Positions 12,246-25,330 of a DNA stretch of 64,000 nt are shown here, piece after piece. The DNA comes from Ridgeia piscesae (lineage: Eukaryota; Annelida; Polychaeta; Sabellida; Siboglinidae): NCBI GenBank assembly GCA_025642075.2, contig JAODUO010000948.1, forward strand, positions 221,001-285,000, read 5' to 3'. Each line of letters opens with the position of its first letter. Positions within the stretch are counted from its first letter, which is position 1. Both the position numbers and the translations under genes were made by a program. The notes below the pieces were generated by a model, which was given only the letters and a program-made list of their open reading frames with translations, did not search any database and was not told the DNA's origin.

Positions 12246-12882
12246 CTTGAGTCGGATGCTGAAGCTGAAGTTCTAGCGAAACATCTTTATTATTGTAATA
12301 ATTAAACACAAGCATGTGTACTGATTTTTGTCATGTCGGATTTATGCCGTGACCAAACAGTATGACAATTTATTTATTTGGTATCATTGTAACGACACAG
12401 TCGTTGGAAGACGAGTTGCGGATGTCGACAAATGTTAATTGCGTACTCGATCTTCTATTATAATACTATTAATGTACAGTAATAGACAAATCACAAATGT
12501 GGTTCTGTGTGGTTCATTTAGCAGCCCTAATTAAGGGTTGGTACTTCTATGTATTCTATTTCAACTCGGATTTCCACCCGTCCCACAAAACAGGGATATT
12601 CCGCAATGGTGAGATAAATATTGCATCCCTTATAAAGGGTCCGTCCCGTATTTTCCGTGTTGAAGGTGACAACCATAATTCCTACCACATAATTATGCAT
12701 GTGATCATACGAGTGGCGCCACATCGTGGACTAGGCGTGATTACGTTTACTGAGATTTGTAAGCAAGATACAAGGATATTTCCTGGTTGCTGCCGTATTC
12801 AGTTTACTGCGGAGAAATTGTGATAAAGTATTGACGGTCGCAATTATTGCAATATTGGCCTACCAGGTGGTTCGACGACAAC

Positions 12883-13123
12883 ATGGTGACATCTATGCTA
12901 CGTGCCAGCGTCCTGTTGGTCATCTTGTGTGTGGCGAAAGGCCAAAGTACTACATCAGACTCGCACTGCTCTTACACTTTCAAGGTGCCAACCGCTGAAT
13001 GCAGCCAAGCGCCCGTCAAAGTTGAGTTACTGGAAAACTCGATCGTCGCATTGCAGGAACAGATGAAGCATCTGGCGAGCGACAACAAAAAGCTGAGAGA
13101 GGAACTAGCGACCATTAAAGCAG
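12883..13123 (+). CDS. CTHRC1-like secreted protein, exon 1 (signal peptide and coiled coil)
   Basis: The ATG at 12883 is preferred because it is directly followed by a signal peptide: hydrophobic core LLVILCVA at residues 11-18, likely cleavage near AKG|Q at 20-21. Then come SHCSYTFKVP and a second Cys (ECS), a Cys-x-Tyr-Thr-Phe segment resembling the N-termini of some secreted oligomeric proteins such as angiopoietins. A heptad-rich helix follows (about residues 47-79, VELLENSIVALQEQ...LREELATIK). The exon ends GCAG|GTAGGC in phase 1. Its link to exons at 17804 and 18713 rests on phase, strand and order. Vertebrate CTHRC1 has a short collagen stretch before its C-terminal domain; here a coiled coil occupies that place. 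Confidence 0.7.
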
Positions 13124-13736
13124 GTAGGCTTAATAGAGTTTATTGTAGGTAGTGTATCTTTCGATGCTTTTTCAACAGTGTTTGGCGTCGTGTTCTTTGC
13201 CGCGTTCTAAGTTCAGGCGTCTCTCATATAAAACTAACTATGCATTTGTTGCTCAAACAAATGTAGCGCATTCTGCAATTCGATAAAAGTTCTAACATAA
13301 TTATGCGCCGACTATAAACACGTTATCTGACACCAGCAACGATGCCATGCTGTAATGCACATGCGTCGAAAAAGTATCGGTGCAATAGTCCCACAACTAT
13401 TGTATCGACTTTAGGTGCAATATACACTTCGTTTATTAAATGCTACACTCAGGTGTGGATATTTTTAACGATAACATACATACATTTACAACTACTGGTA
13501 TGCTTAGCGCTCCTAAGCCATGTATGTAGGCTAGTAATTACAACGTTACCACGAGGAAGGTTGTTTACCCCGATATTCCAATCTATATGCTAATTTTCAA
13601 AACCATCTGGTTTTCTCAGACAAAGTCAAGACAGGAACCCTCCGTGCAACGCTAGTCTACAGTATCCAAGATTACTAGAGGGAAAGTGACATAACCTGGG
13701 CTAGCGTCTGCATGCCTCTGGGTGCTAATTTTCATA

Positions 13737-14675
<939 letters not shown>

Positions 14676-14774
14676 ATAATACAACACAATACAATATAAT
14701 AACCGTTAATAGTTTCCCAAAGAGGACGTCCTTCACATGACATAACATAACACGACATCAGTATTGTATCTATA

Positions 14775-14879
14775 TTTATCCGTATTGAATCTTTGACTAT
14801 GTTATACGCCGTCGTAATTGTAACCTTTGCGTCCCGATATTTATCCGTCTTGAATAGTTGACTATGTATACGCGTTGGG
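14775..14879. repeat. Short direct repeat, two copies 64 bp apart
   Basis: TATTTATCCGT.TTGAAT..TTGACTATGT occurs at about 14775 and 14839, each followed by TATACGC. Confidence 0.6.
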
Positions 14880-15263
14880 TTTTGACGGAATAAACTGTGA
14901 ACAAAATGTATACAGGTTGTTTTATCGGTAGAATATCTGAGTGAGTGACGTATGCCCGCATCCGCCATTCGACGCCTCCGTGTCCACCGCTCGCAGCAAA
15001 CACTACGCCGTAACAGTTGTTGGCTAAAACGAGATCATTATCAGGCCAGATAGACTCTATAAAATTACAGGTATTGCTGCAATATCAAGACAAAGCGTTA
15101 CTGCAATCAGCTTGCATTCTTGACAAAATAGGCCCTCGTTACTTCACATGATGGCGTAGTGGTGTGGTCATAAGAAACAACCCATGCACCCATAAGGTGC
15201 CAAATCTTTCAAAACAACCAGGAATAATGACTGAATGTTTCAAATAGCCACGCGCACTCTTTA

Positions 15264-15298
15264 GTAGATCTTAACTTGATCTTAGCCGAGAAAAGCCA
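15264..15298 (-). ncRNA. U2 snRNA-like fragment (probable pseudogene)
   Basis: The minus strand reads CTTTTCTCGGCTAAGATCAA then GTTAAGATCT. This resembles the 5' end of U2 snRNA (CTTCTCGG...CTAAGATCAAGT) with the 8 bases between the two GG pairs missing, and it lacks an intact GUAGUA branch-site recognition segment. The match is short and chance or an old retrocopy cannot be excluded. Confidence 0.3.
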
Positions 15299-15377
15299 TT
15301 TGATTTTTATTCAACATCAGTAAACATCTACATAGAAACAGCATCATCCGTTTTCTTATTGCTAAGACTAAATTATG

Positions 15378-15380
<3 letters not shown>

Positions 15381-15447
<67 letters not shown>
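15381..15447. repeat. (TA)n microsatellite
   Basis: Uninterrupted AT dinucleotides, about 33 copies. Confidence 0.95.
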
Positions 15448-15449
<2 letters not shown>

Positions 15450-16169
15450 TTGACACAAATTAACATTCCCTTCATACAGAAGCCCATCCCTAATTGGCTC
15501 TAACTATAAAGACGGAAGTAAAGCGCAGTTCTAAGTCAGTTTCTTGTTCAGGAAGTAGGTGTCATTTTGTGATGGTCAGATGCTTCGTAGAATGGCCTGT
15601 TTCTGAGATATTGGGCGCGTATGAGTGCACTGTTCTCACGGCTGCTGCTGACATTCGTGTCTGCATGAATTGATTACTAGAAATACTACAACTTTTCCAC
15701 ACAAAATCGGGATGACAACCAGATATATTATATTTATCTAACAAACCATTTGCGCAGGAAGTATATTATTATGACTAAGACATCGGAGCTACAATCAAGA
15801 ACAATGGGGCACATGCTTCCGTCCTGGACACTTTCGTTCACTACTACACGTTTTCTCAGTTTATTCGACTGTGTGTCAAATTACTCGAAACAACTATAAG
15901 TTGAGTTGCTAATTTAAGCGCCTGCCAGGATGCAGTATGTATGATCTCTTTGGGTTTTTCTGTCATTGTAGGTGGTGTCGGGGGGAATAACCGATCCGCA
16001 GTCAACTTGAAGCAATGCTCAACACGGAGTTTGAATGATCATAAGGAACACGGTCTTCTGTTCGTGAATAGCTTAATATATTATGTTTGTGAGGTTGTAA
16101 TAACAACTTCGGGGATACCATCGATAAGACACTATATTTGTACAGACTATGATAAAATGTCAAATATAT

Positions 16170-16182
<13 letters not shown>

Positions 16183-16261
<79 letters not shown>

Positions 16262-16281
16262 CACCACCATCACCATCATTG
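16183..16281. repeat. Compound (CA)n(TA)n tract with (CACCAT)n tail
   Basis: CA repeats run to about 16205, TA repeats to 16259, then TCACCACCATCACCATCATT. The last segment is the simple 3' tail of the antisense RTE element, read on the + strand. Confidence 0.9.
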
Positions 16282-17314
16282 TAAAGCCATAGTGTCCCGT
16301 GGTTGGGCGAAGGCCTCAGCATGCTGCTTCCACATCCGTTTTCTATCGTCACCTTTGTCTTCAACTTGTTCATCTTCAGACTCTGATTTTCACTTTCATC
16401 AGCTAATTCTTGTAACGTTTATGTGGTTTATTAATGCATATGAGGATGTCGTCGGCGAAGCGAAGATGACTAAGTTACTTGCCGTCTGCCTTCAAGCCTC
16501 TGGTTTCCCAAGTTAGTCGTCGAAATATATGCTTTCGAGTGCTGCCGTACACAGCTTCGGCGATATGGTATCTCCCTGTCGTACTCCTCTCCTGGTGTTG
16601 ATCTTGTTACTTTCTTTGTGTAGGTGGACTGTCGTCGAACTGTTGGTGTAGATTTCCTTCATGAGTTCGATGTACACATCTTCTCTCCCCTGTTCTTGAC
16701 GCGAGGTCAGTACTGCTTGAGTTTGCAATGAGCCGAAGGCTTTCTCGTAGTCGACGAATGCGATGCAGAGTGGGATAGTATATTTTCTGCACTTCTCCTT
16801 CAGTTGGTTTACGACGTGGGTGTGGTATGTCGTTGAGTATCTGCTTCTGAATCCAGCTTGCTGTCGTGGCTGATTTTCGTCGACTGTCTTCTCTAGCCTT
16901 TTCATTAGTACTTTCGTGAGTAATTTATATATGTTTGATAGTAGACATATCGGTCTGTAATTATTGAGGTCTTTCTTATTTCCCTTCTTGAAGATTATCA
17001 CGATCTTAACGTTCTTCCACGCTATGGGTATTCGTCTTTCTGATAAGTATTTAACGTACAGCTTAGCAAGTGTCTTCGAGATGGTATCTTCTCCTGCTTT
17101 CAATGTATCAATGTTTGTATGGTCGTTGCCTGTTGCTGTTCCATTCTTCATGTCTCGTAGTGCTGGTTCCACCTCCCACGATGTTATCTTTGGTACCTCT
17201 TTGGGGTCAGTGTGGATTATGGTACTCTGTCATATAGCTCGGTGTAGAATTATTATATTCTATGATGATATCTTGATCATGGATTTCTCTACCCTGCTTG
17301 TCAATGAGTCGCTT
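16262..17314 (-). mobile_element. RTE-type LINE remnant, 5'-truncated and internally deleted
   Basis: Minus-strand translation gives typical RTE ORF2 pieces in order: LIDKQGREIHDQDIIIEY near 17300, EVEPALRDMKNGTATG near 17170, reverse-transcriptase block NNYRPICLLSNIYKLLTKV, AFVDYEKAF (catalytic Asp), RGVRQGDTISPKL, then, after a frameshift and a TAA, LSHLRFADDILI (catalytic DD, near 16450) and SLKMNKLKTKV. It then jumps to an RTE C-terminus (AEAFAQPRDTMALQ stop) followed by a TGATGG simple tail. Reverse transcription of LINE RNA is the family's role, but this copy is disabled by several frame breaks and by loss of the endonuclease and the region between palm and C-terminus. Confidence 0.85.
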
Positions 17315-17803
17315 ATATTGCAAACATAATCAATATAACACTGCAGAGTGATTATCTGAAGAAGGAAAAATACTTCAGAAAATATATTCACAAAACACAA
17401 ATAAAGAAATAATAACATATTTTCGCTCGCATAAACATTATAATCTTGCAATATCAGTTTACTTGTTAATAATTCACCCTCTCCTTTAATGGTGTGATTA
17501 ATACCTGAAAGACACTGCTCAGTTATTACGGTATAATTTCTTCGATCGACGCAAAACAAATCTACCAACATAAGTCATAACATACAATATCCTGCTCCTG
17601 CTCTACTTCTAAGTTTGGTTCTGATGAGCTCTTCCATGACCTAAGTATAACTTAGGATGAGCTAACAATACAACCGAGAGGTGAAAGTAATATGCATTGA
17701 CAACGACGAAACTCTGCCCATGATTTTATATTTCACACGTCAAGAATACCTAAAAGACGGCACAAAGACCCTAGTTGCGTCAGAGCGCCCTCTGTCGAAT
17801 TAG

Positions 17804-18079
17804 TTAGTGTGGTACGTCATTGGTGCTTCTATGGCAGTAGGCACATTCCTCATACGTCATTGTTGTCACAGTCCTGTGAGTTCATCAAGAGGCGTGACGA
17901 CACGGTGCTGCGAGTCGTATGGAATGGTGACTTCCGTCTGATACACAGCGGTCCCAAGAGCGGATCGTGTCGTCGTTGGTTCTTCACCATCAACGGGTAG
18001 GAATGCAGTTCCCCGCGGACTATCGACACTCAGCTATACCTCAATACAGGAGGCATCAACTTACACAGACCAGCTTATG
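17804..18079 (+). CDS. CTHRC1-like protein, exon 2, with an in-frame TAG
   Basis: Encodes the first half of the C-terminal domain shared by CTHRC1-like proteins: SCEFIKRRDDTVLRVVWNGD, then CRRWFFTING, a stop, and ECSSPRTIDTQLYLNTGG ending NLHRPAY. CTHRC1 has matching CTWN...SALRVLFSGSLRL, CCQRWYFTFNG and ECSGPLPIEAI segments. The TAG at 17998-18000 replaces the single residue between NG and EC; the frame on both sides is correct, so it is a one-codon nonsense change, not an intron. The donor TATG|GTGAGG leaves phase 1, as exon 3 needs. The 5' border is uncertain: acceptors after 17803 or 17773 both give phase 1, as exon 1 needs. Without suppression, the protein would lose about 90 residues. 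Confidence 0.8.
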
Positions 18080-18103
18080 GTGAGGTTCACAACCGTTGTG
18101 CAA

Positions 18104-18216
18104 TGTGTGTGTGTGTGTGTGTGTGCGTGTGCGTGTGCGTGTGCGTGCGCGTGCGCGTGGCTGGCGTGCGCGTGCGCGTGCGCGTGCGCGTGCGCGTGCG
18201 CGTGCGCGTGTGCGTG
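18104..18216. repeat. (GT)n/(GTGCGC)n alternating purine-pyrimidine tract
   Basis: About 110 bp of GT changing into GTGCGC units, broken once near 18160 (GTGGCTGGC). It lies 25 bp inside intron 2 of the CTHRC1-like gene. Such sequence is prone to Z-DNA and slippage. Confidence 0.95.
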
Positions 18217-18712
18217 GAGTGATCATGGGACGTATATAAAGTCATAATACATAATATGTTCTGTAATAAAGTACATGCATCTGCGTTCACACATCACCCT
18301 CACACACAAAGCAAACATTTGGGCATATTTAGCTGAAGTGCAGCTCCCTACGTATTAGAGTATCACAATGTTTTTCTCCTGGCTTGAACCTCAAGCGCCA
18401 AACTGTCATGGATTAATCCATGACGATTAGAATAGGACGTAAGACCTCTTTTCAAAGTACCTTCTACTTCAAACGAGTTTATCCCCGGGAAGTTGGGAGG
18501 ATTAAGCGTTAGTGACGTCGGGACTTCCACAAAAATGGCGCTCGCTTTACTTGTTTGTTCAAAAAGGTCATTCTGGTAAACTGCTGGCGAAACAATACTA
18601 TTGAATGTAATTTCTAGTGGCAAATTGGTAATAACTCCTTTAGTTGTGTAGTCCCAACAAGATGCTTTTGTTTCGATTTAATGACACCAGTCGCACTGTT
18701 GCTATGTTTCAG

Positions 18713-18903
18713 TGGAGGGATACTGCCGAGGCATAGCTGCAGGTCACGTGTACGTCGCCTGGAACGTAGGAGACTGCATCTCAGACAGCGTGCATAAGAA
18801 AGAAAATTACAACATTGGCGACAGCTACACTGGATGGGTAGCAACCGTCCGTATTATTGTTGAGGAAATAGGCGTGGATCACGCTGACACAGTCATTGTT
18901 TAA
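18713..18903 (+). CDS. CTHRC1-like protein, exon 3 (C-terminus)
   Basis: The acceptor is TATGTTTCAG at 18712. With the one base left by exon 2, the exon reads VEGYCRGIAAGHVYVAWNVG, then DCISDS, then the hallmark SYTGWVATVRIIVEEIG, ending in TAA at 18901-18903. Human CTHRC1 has VEGLCEGIGAG, VGTC and STGWNSVSRIIIEELPK in the same order. Both cysteines of this half are kept, so the fold looks intended to be intact. Family members are secreted and have been linked in vertebrates to matrix remodelling and Wnt/PCP signalling; the role here is not known. The C-terminal tail VDHADTVIV is longer than in CTHRC1. Confidence 0.85.
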
Positions 18904-20386
18904 GCCCTTGTTCAGCGGTTGTTAAGTTTTTTGCGTTGCGATCGCGAGATTTGCTTAGTGCAAATCCCTTGAAACGAGTGATAACCGATTATATATTTTT
19001 TTTAAAGATGAACTAACATAAGTTACAAGATTTAATATAGAATACATGTAAACGAGAACATGCAGTTCTTATTTTGAGGATATGGGCGTTGTAGAAATGT
19101 TAAGCACTATTATTGTTATAGGTGAACACGGAAAAATCACAGAAACAGCGTGATTCATTGATTTACCGACGTAGAATGTGGACATCCTAATTATCTAACA
19201 TACATACTTAGGAAACGTTGACGTTTCATCTTGCTGAAACAAAAAAATCTACTGTATCAAGCTGCCATATATTCGTCACGGACATGACGTTTTTTGTGAA
19301 TGCGACTATTGGTGTTGTATCACGCTATATACATCCCATGCAATGGCATATATTTGTTATCCAAAAAAGTGCATGCCTTGGACATGCCTTGGCTTTAGAA
19401 TATGTAATTAATTTCTTTATAGGATTAAGCTTAGTTATAGTGTAAAAGTCAAGACAGCTATCAATAGAGGCTACTGTACAGCTGCAAAACTATTAACACT
19501 AATAACATTTGTCAATACTATTTCCAGTATATAATTGCCAAGTTGATAAATGTATGCGAACCACAATGAAATACAATATTTACAAGCTTGTTTGTGCTTA
19601 TTTATGGAAAATGGTCAATCGTCACGGACATTACTACTTCTGTTTGGTTTTATGTCTACGAACACACATACTAATTCCGTCGCCCACGTAGCCTAATATA
19701 CATATGCGATTATAAATCGTTTGCGTTTGATAAATAAAACAACATGCCCATAATAGCATAAGCTACATTATTTTCACATGTGAATGCATGAAGTATTAGA
19801 GTGTATAATACAGAGTTTTACAACTGCCAATTTTATTGAATAAGTCATCATTGCCTAGCATCTTGCATATGGAACAACGACATTCTTTTCCAACAGTAAT
19901 TCGTAAACAATAAAACATATATATGCCAAGGTAAATGTGTACGCATCTAACGAAGCAAGTTCGCCGTCGCCCACATTCTGCTTTTACAGATGTTGTCGAT
20001 CTGTAAACCTCGGCGTGCAAACGCAATTCAGTTTTGGCGGGACGCGCCGATCTCATCCCGTAGACCTTCCTGCAGCGTGTACATGCATATTTAAAAGAGT
20101 TGTGCGTTATACGAACCGGCGCTGCGATCTATGGACATATGGAAGGACGTCCGTGACGACTCTTTTGACCCACATCTCATGCTCTTACAAAAAAAAAGAT
20201 ATATAGCTGCAATAAGACTTATGTGTGCAGTTTTTTCTCACAGAACTTGTTTGATGCATATACGAGACAAGTTTGTTTCATTTTGAAAACAAGAACTAGA
20301 CAATGAAAATGTCAGAACCTATGCGTCACATTATTGGCTACGGAAAGCAATCGTTTTGTTTTGCAATTGGTACAATGTCAAGAAAA

Positions 20387-20389
<3 letters not shown>

Positions 20390-20459
<70 letters not shown>
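20390..20459. repeat. (TA)n microsatellite
   Basis: About 35 uninterrupted TA dinucleotides. Confidence 0.95.
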
Positions 20460-20462
<3 letters not shown>

Positions 20463-21281
20463 CTAAATATAATATATACTATTAATACACCTTACACCCT
20501 GTACAATAATATTAGCAGAACACGCACGTCTCTGCCAATGTTCTTCTTAGTGGCAAATTGAAAGTTTTACTGATATCAATAATACGTAAATTGAACAAAG
20601 AAGGCATTATATTTACAGCACAACATATAATTATGACTTTAAGATAAAATACGTTGTGCTAAGAATGTTGCCAGAGGTCAGGTTGATAAGTGAAAAATAA
20701 TGCTCAACACAAACAAATATGTTAGATCGACATCACGCGAGTGTATTACGTCGACCAACTTCAAATAAATAATGTTGTGTTTCTTGAAGTAGAGTGTACA
20801 TCGCCAATTGAGCGATCACATGAGAAGGTACACCCATGGTATATACAGTTTGTTTAATAAAACTACTAGTAAATCGTTTTTAATAGCCGTAGTTTTTTTA
20901 GTCGTATTATGTTGAAGTGGATAGATTTCAAAAGGTCACATTGAAAATTATTCCGCTCTTTTGGCTGAAGTGCAAACTTTTCGATAACTCTTGTAGTCAC
21001 ATTATGGATAGGTTAGCAAACGAATAGACTGCATTGTTAAACTACGTATGCCTAAGTGAAACGCAAAGCAAATTCTTTGTCAGTGTAAAAGTTATTCTGT
21101 TGAAAAATTGTTATAATTTATTTACGTCGCAAATAAGCTTGTGACACCTATTGAGTTTTGACAGACAAACAACGCTTTGGTTTTGAGCCGCCGTGTTACA
21201 CTGGCCAGACCAATATATTTTTGGCATAGACACCAATGCATCTAGTTTGGGTCTTAAAAGTAAATATTTCAGACAACACTT

Positions 21282-21283
<2 letters not shown>

Positions 21284-21326
<43 letters not shown>
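21284..21326. repeat. (TA)n microsatellite
   Basis: About 21 uninterrupted AT dinucleotides. Confidence 0.95.
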
Positions 21327-21328
<2 letters not shown>

Positions 21329-21369
21329 GACGAATGCTTAACAAATTCTTAGTCACATTTACTAGCATA

Positions 21370-22066
21370 TTACCACCATCATCTCAAGCAGTGGGTTCAT
21401 CAATCAGCCTATTTGGTCCATCGCATTCCACTCTTGGTTATTAGTTTTTTCACCATCAGGAATCATTATCTTAATTTCTCCATTTGAGCCCTTCTGCCAC
21501 CAAAACAACAATTTCACAACATTGTCAGTACCTCCTTTTCTCATCCACTTTCTGGGCATCTGCTCTCATTGCCAATGTTTCGTGTCTCTAACCCTCACTA
21601 ATTTGTTTTAAACTTTCCTTCACTCCAATCTCCACTTTCAATTCCTCAATTGTTTCTAATTTGTTTTAAACTTACCTTCACTCCAATCTCCACTTTCAAT
21701 TCCTCAATTGTTTCTATCAGCTCTCTTAATTCCCACGATTCTTCTCACCTAGGTGTTTTCGCACACATGCACCTTCCCCTGTTGTTTCCCTGTTAGTTCC
21801 ATCACGTCTAGGCTATACAAGTATGCTCCGGGGCAACACAAGAGCTGAGCATCTTTCTTTTATGTTTACGTGGTATGCTCCTATCTCCCATCACTCCAAC
21901 TTTCCGCCAAGTATTCGCCCCTGCTGTAATCCTCATTGTAACCAAAACAGTATCTAGTCGATGTTGCACCAGGTAATTGGCACTTCCTATCGTGAATCTC
22001 ATGATCCCGGTTGCCTTGCTCAGTAGAGTTAGAACCAATGCAACTTTGAGCGATTAGGCCAATCAT
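21370..22066 (-). mobile_element. Possible transposon ORF remnant
   Basis: The minus strand shows broken coding-like fragments such as LIETIEELKVEIGVKV and ETLAMRADAQKVDEK, helical and charged like LINE ORF1 or transposon coiled coils, with several stops. Within it a 59-bp segment is tandemly duplicated (about 21597-21715). I cannot name the family. Confidence 0.3.
21597..21715. repeat. 59-bp tandem duplication
   Basis: CTAATTTGTTTTAAACTT.CCTTCACTCC... to CTCAATTGTTT occurs twice in direct succession with one base difference. Confidence 0.8.
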
Positions 22067-22616
22067 GTTCTTGCCGCAGGGTGAAGATGGGTTTAATAGC
22101 TCTTGTTTCTTCTTCTATTGACCAGGTAAAAAAAAATTCGAGACTTCACGGTTGAAGGGGAACAGCGTTTCAAACGCGCCCACTCATTGTCACTGAGTAG
22201 TCTCTCACAAAAGGTCACTACTGAACACTGGCAGGAACTGCGAAACGGAAACGGAAATACGTTGACCATGTGCTTCAGGGATTTCTTTAAATATGGCTAT
22301 AATGACTACTTCATGTTCTAAACATTGCATGCAACACGAGCAGTGGGTGACTGAAATCACCCAAAATATATATCACATCACCCGAAAGGTGTGTGCCAGG
22401 GTAAAGAAGAACTGGTACTGAGGTAATCAGACGCAGCGATCCATAGCGCGCGAGGATGGCTTTGACGCGAGGAGGACGTATACATCCACGCGTTACAGAC
22501 AACATATTTTGTTGACGGACAATAAGGTGCCAGCAGCCCGCAGTGATCTAGCGGGTTTGTAAGAAACAAGATCTCGCAAGTAGACCGGCGCATTGCCGTT
22601 CATTCCTTATATAGTA

Positions 22617-22619
<3 letters not shown>

Positions 22620-22669
<50 letters not shown>
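22620..22669. repeat. (TA)n microsatellite
   Basis: About 25 TA dinucleotides preceded by CGTTCATTCCTTATA, which is nearly repeated before the next (TA)n tract at 22789. Confidence 0.95.
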
Positions 22670-22672
<3 letters not shown>

Positions 22673-22786
22673 TAATTATATGTTGTTGCACTGAAAAGTT
22701 GCCTGCAGTTTCCACTTTAAGACTATCAATGTCTCAATGTCCAGTGTTGATATAAGTAACGGGCGCACCGTCGTTCATTCCTTGTG

Positions 22787-22788
<2 letters not shown>

Positions 22789-22871
<83 letters not shown>
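22789..22871. repeat. (TA)n microsatellite
   Basis: About 41 TA dinucleotides within the left arm of the palindrome; the right arm has only a short (TA)n at the corresponding place (about 25236-25250). Confidence 0.95.
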
Positions 22872-22873
<2 letters not shown>

Positions 22874-24215
22874 TATTAATTTTATTTATATTAACAATAT
22901 TTCTAATTAGATTATGCGAGCAACTGCAGAGGCCATGTGCAGATCACTCCGCGGGCGACGCAATATAAGACCAACGAACAATTGGTGATTGCACGGGTAT
23001 ATACCCTTAAAGTTGGATCAGGAAGTATTCGAGAGATATAGTTCCCTATGCAGCATGAAAGTAGGTGCGTGGCAGCATTATAGTGTATCAAGGACACACC
23101 ATGTTGCAGCATTTTAGTTATTACAGTTTTAACGAAAATTACACTTTACACTGTCAATTGTATGAATAACTTCGGTGTATTCACGGATGCACTAGCTAGC
23201 TGTGCTATTTGCAGATGCATATGAATAAAAACATCGACATTATCGAAATGGTAAATGGCGTATATATAATTATATATATAGCTTTGCCTTTGGAACTTCT
23301 GTATAATATTGGCCCTTGTACTAGGGAAAACATGTGAAAACAGATCCTTGATCTAGGGAACAACGGTAAACAAACAACTCTTGAAGTCGACACATCCACA
23401 GTAGACCCTACTGTTAGTAAACTGAAACATGCAATGCACTCCCTAGCTGGGATGGGCCCAGGGTTACCGAATGTAGTCTCGCTTTACCGAATCTCGCTGG
23501 CCTGTTTATATACTATGCATGCTTTTTATAATGACACTCAGTTATGAAATATCTCTACACAAAATAAAATTGGAAATTAAAATAACAAAATGAGATTGAA
23601 ACTACAGACCCTATATAATGATATTATGAATATAGTATATATATCTCATTTCTTTTTCTTTTTTAACGCGTAAGATGTGTGCTATATGTGTGTGCGTCTC
23701 ATACCATATGCTCGAGCTCCCCCTAGACCGATGATCTGTTTCTGACGTATTATGGGGGTAAGGCCGCCGTTGCGGTCACAGACACAGTATTTTTTGCCGA
23801 CAAATAACCGGACCAGTGAGAACGTTACAGACTGCTTTATTCCCTCTTTGTTTTCACTAACACCATTTCTTTCCATAGATTACTTTCATTGGGTTGTGCG
23901 TTTTTTTAAGATGGAGATAATAACAACACGATTGTATATATTTTTATTTAATAAAATCGTCGTCCTGATTTCGGACTACATATTTTAAATCCCTTTTGTG
24001 TTCAACTGGGCTCAAATATCCAGGAAAGTTGTTAGATTTTACATATAGAAAGAAAAAAACAGTATTATCATTAATATACTTACGAATCAAAATTATTATA
24101 TTGGTTGCCGCTGGAAACAAGTAAAACTGGAACGCATGGAAATAATGAAAAACGTTGTTATCGTAAGATAATACATAAATAGTATGTTTTCCTAAGATCC
24201 GAATATATCAACAAA

Positions 24216-24320
24216 GTGGGGCATTCCGTCAAAACTGGAGCATTGCAACCCCGTTGTTCGTGCATTGCGACTAGGCAGCAGGTGCATTGCGACTGGGGCA
24301 TTCAGGCAGAGGGACGTTCC
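24216..24320. repeat. GCATTGCGAC-type short repeat cluster, copy 1
   Basis: Several iterations of GGGGCATTCCG, GGAGCATTGC and GTGCATTGCGACT within about 100 bp, in the spacer of the large palindrome. The same family occurs at 26832-26975. Confidence 0.7.
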
Positions 24321-25330
24321 GACCGTATCCCGTCTCAGTCATAAGACTCCGTAATGAGGCGCCACAGTTTGCCGTTCTCGCCGTCCCAAATCGCATTACT
24401 CAATTATTCAGGCTCCGTGAGGTGGCGGCATATTTGAGCCCTCGCCACTGTCGGCAAAAATACTGTGTCTGTGACCGCAACGGCGGCCTTACCCCCATAA
24501 TACGTCATAAACAGATCATCGGTCTAGGGGGAGCTCGAGCATATGGCATGAGACGCACACACATATAGCACACATCTTACGCGTTAAAAAAAAAAAACAG
24601 AAATGAGATATATATATATATATACTATATACATAATATTTTTTTTTATCATTATATAGGGTCTGTAGTTTCAATCTCATTTTGTTATTTTAATTTCCAA
24701 TTTTATTTTGTGTAGAGATATTTCATAACTGAGTGTCATTATAAAAAGCATGCATAGCCCAGCGAGATTCGGTAAAGCGCGAGACTACATTCGATAACCC
24801 TGGGCCCATCCCAGCTAGGGAGTGCATTGCATGTTTCAGTTTACTAACAGTAGGGTCTATTGTGGATGTGTCGACTTCATGAGTTGTTTGTTTACCGTTG
24901 TTCCCTAGATCAAGGATCTGTGTTCACATGTTTCCCTAGTACAAAAGGGCCAATATTATAGTGAAGTTCCAAAGGCAAAGCTATATATATAATTATATAT
25001 ATATACGCCATTTGCCATTTCAATAATGTCGATGTTTTTATTCATATGCATCTGCAAATAGCACAGCTAGCTAGTGCATCCGTGAATACACCGAGGTTAT
25101 ACAGAGTAACCACGTTCAATAACCAACATTGTTCCTCTGCAAATGCAAATTAATCCAAAATTTAACCGTTCGTCTCATATTGCGTCGCCCGTGATATGAG
25201 ATTGTGCTTCACTGCTGCTGCTGCTGCGTGATCTACATATATATATATATTACTAATTTTACTTATATCAACACTGGACATTGAGACATTGATAGTCTTA
25301 AAGTGGAAACTGCTGCACAACTAGTATAAT

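Larger units (their letters stand above)
18904..22600. other. Intergenic, no convincing gene
   Basis: Contains two (TA)n tracts and a possible transposon remnant at 21370-22066. Elsewhere only short uninformative open frames are present. Confidence 0.45.
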
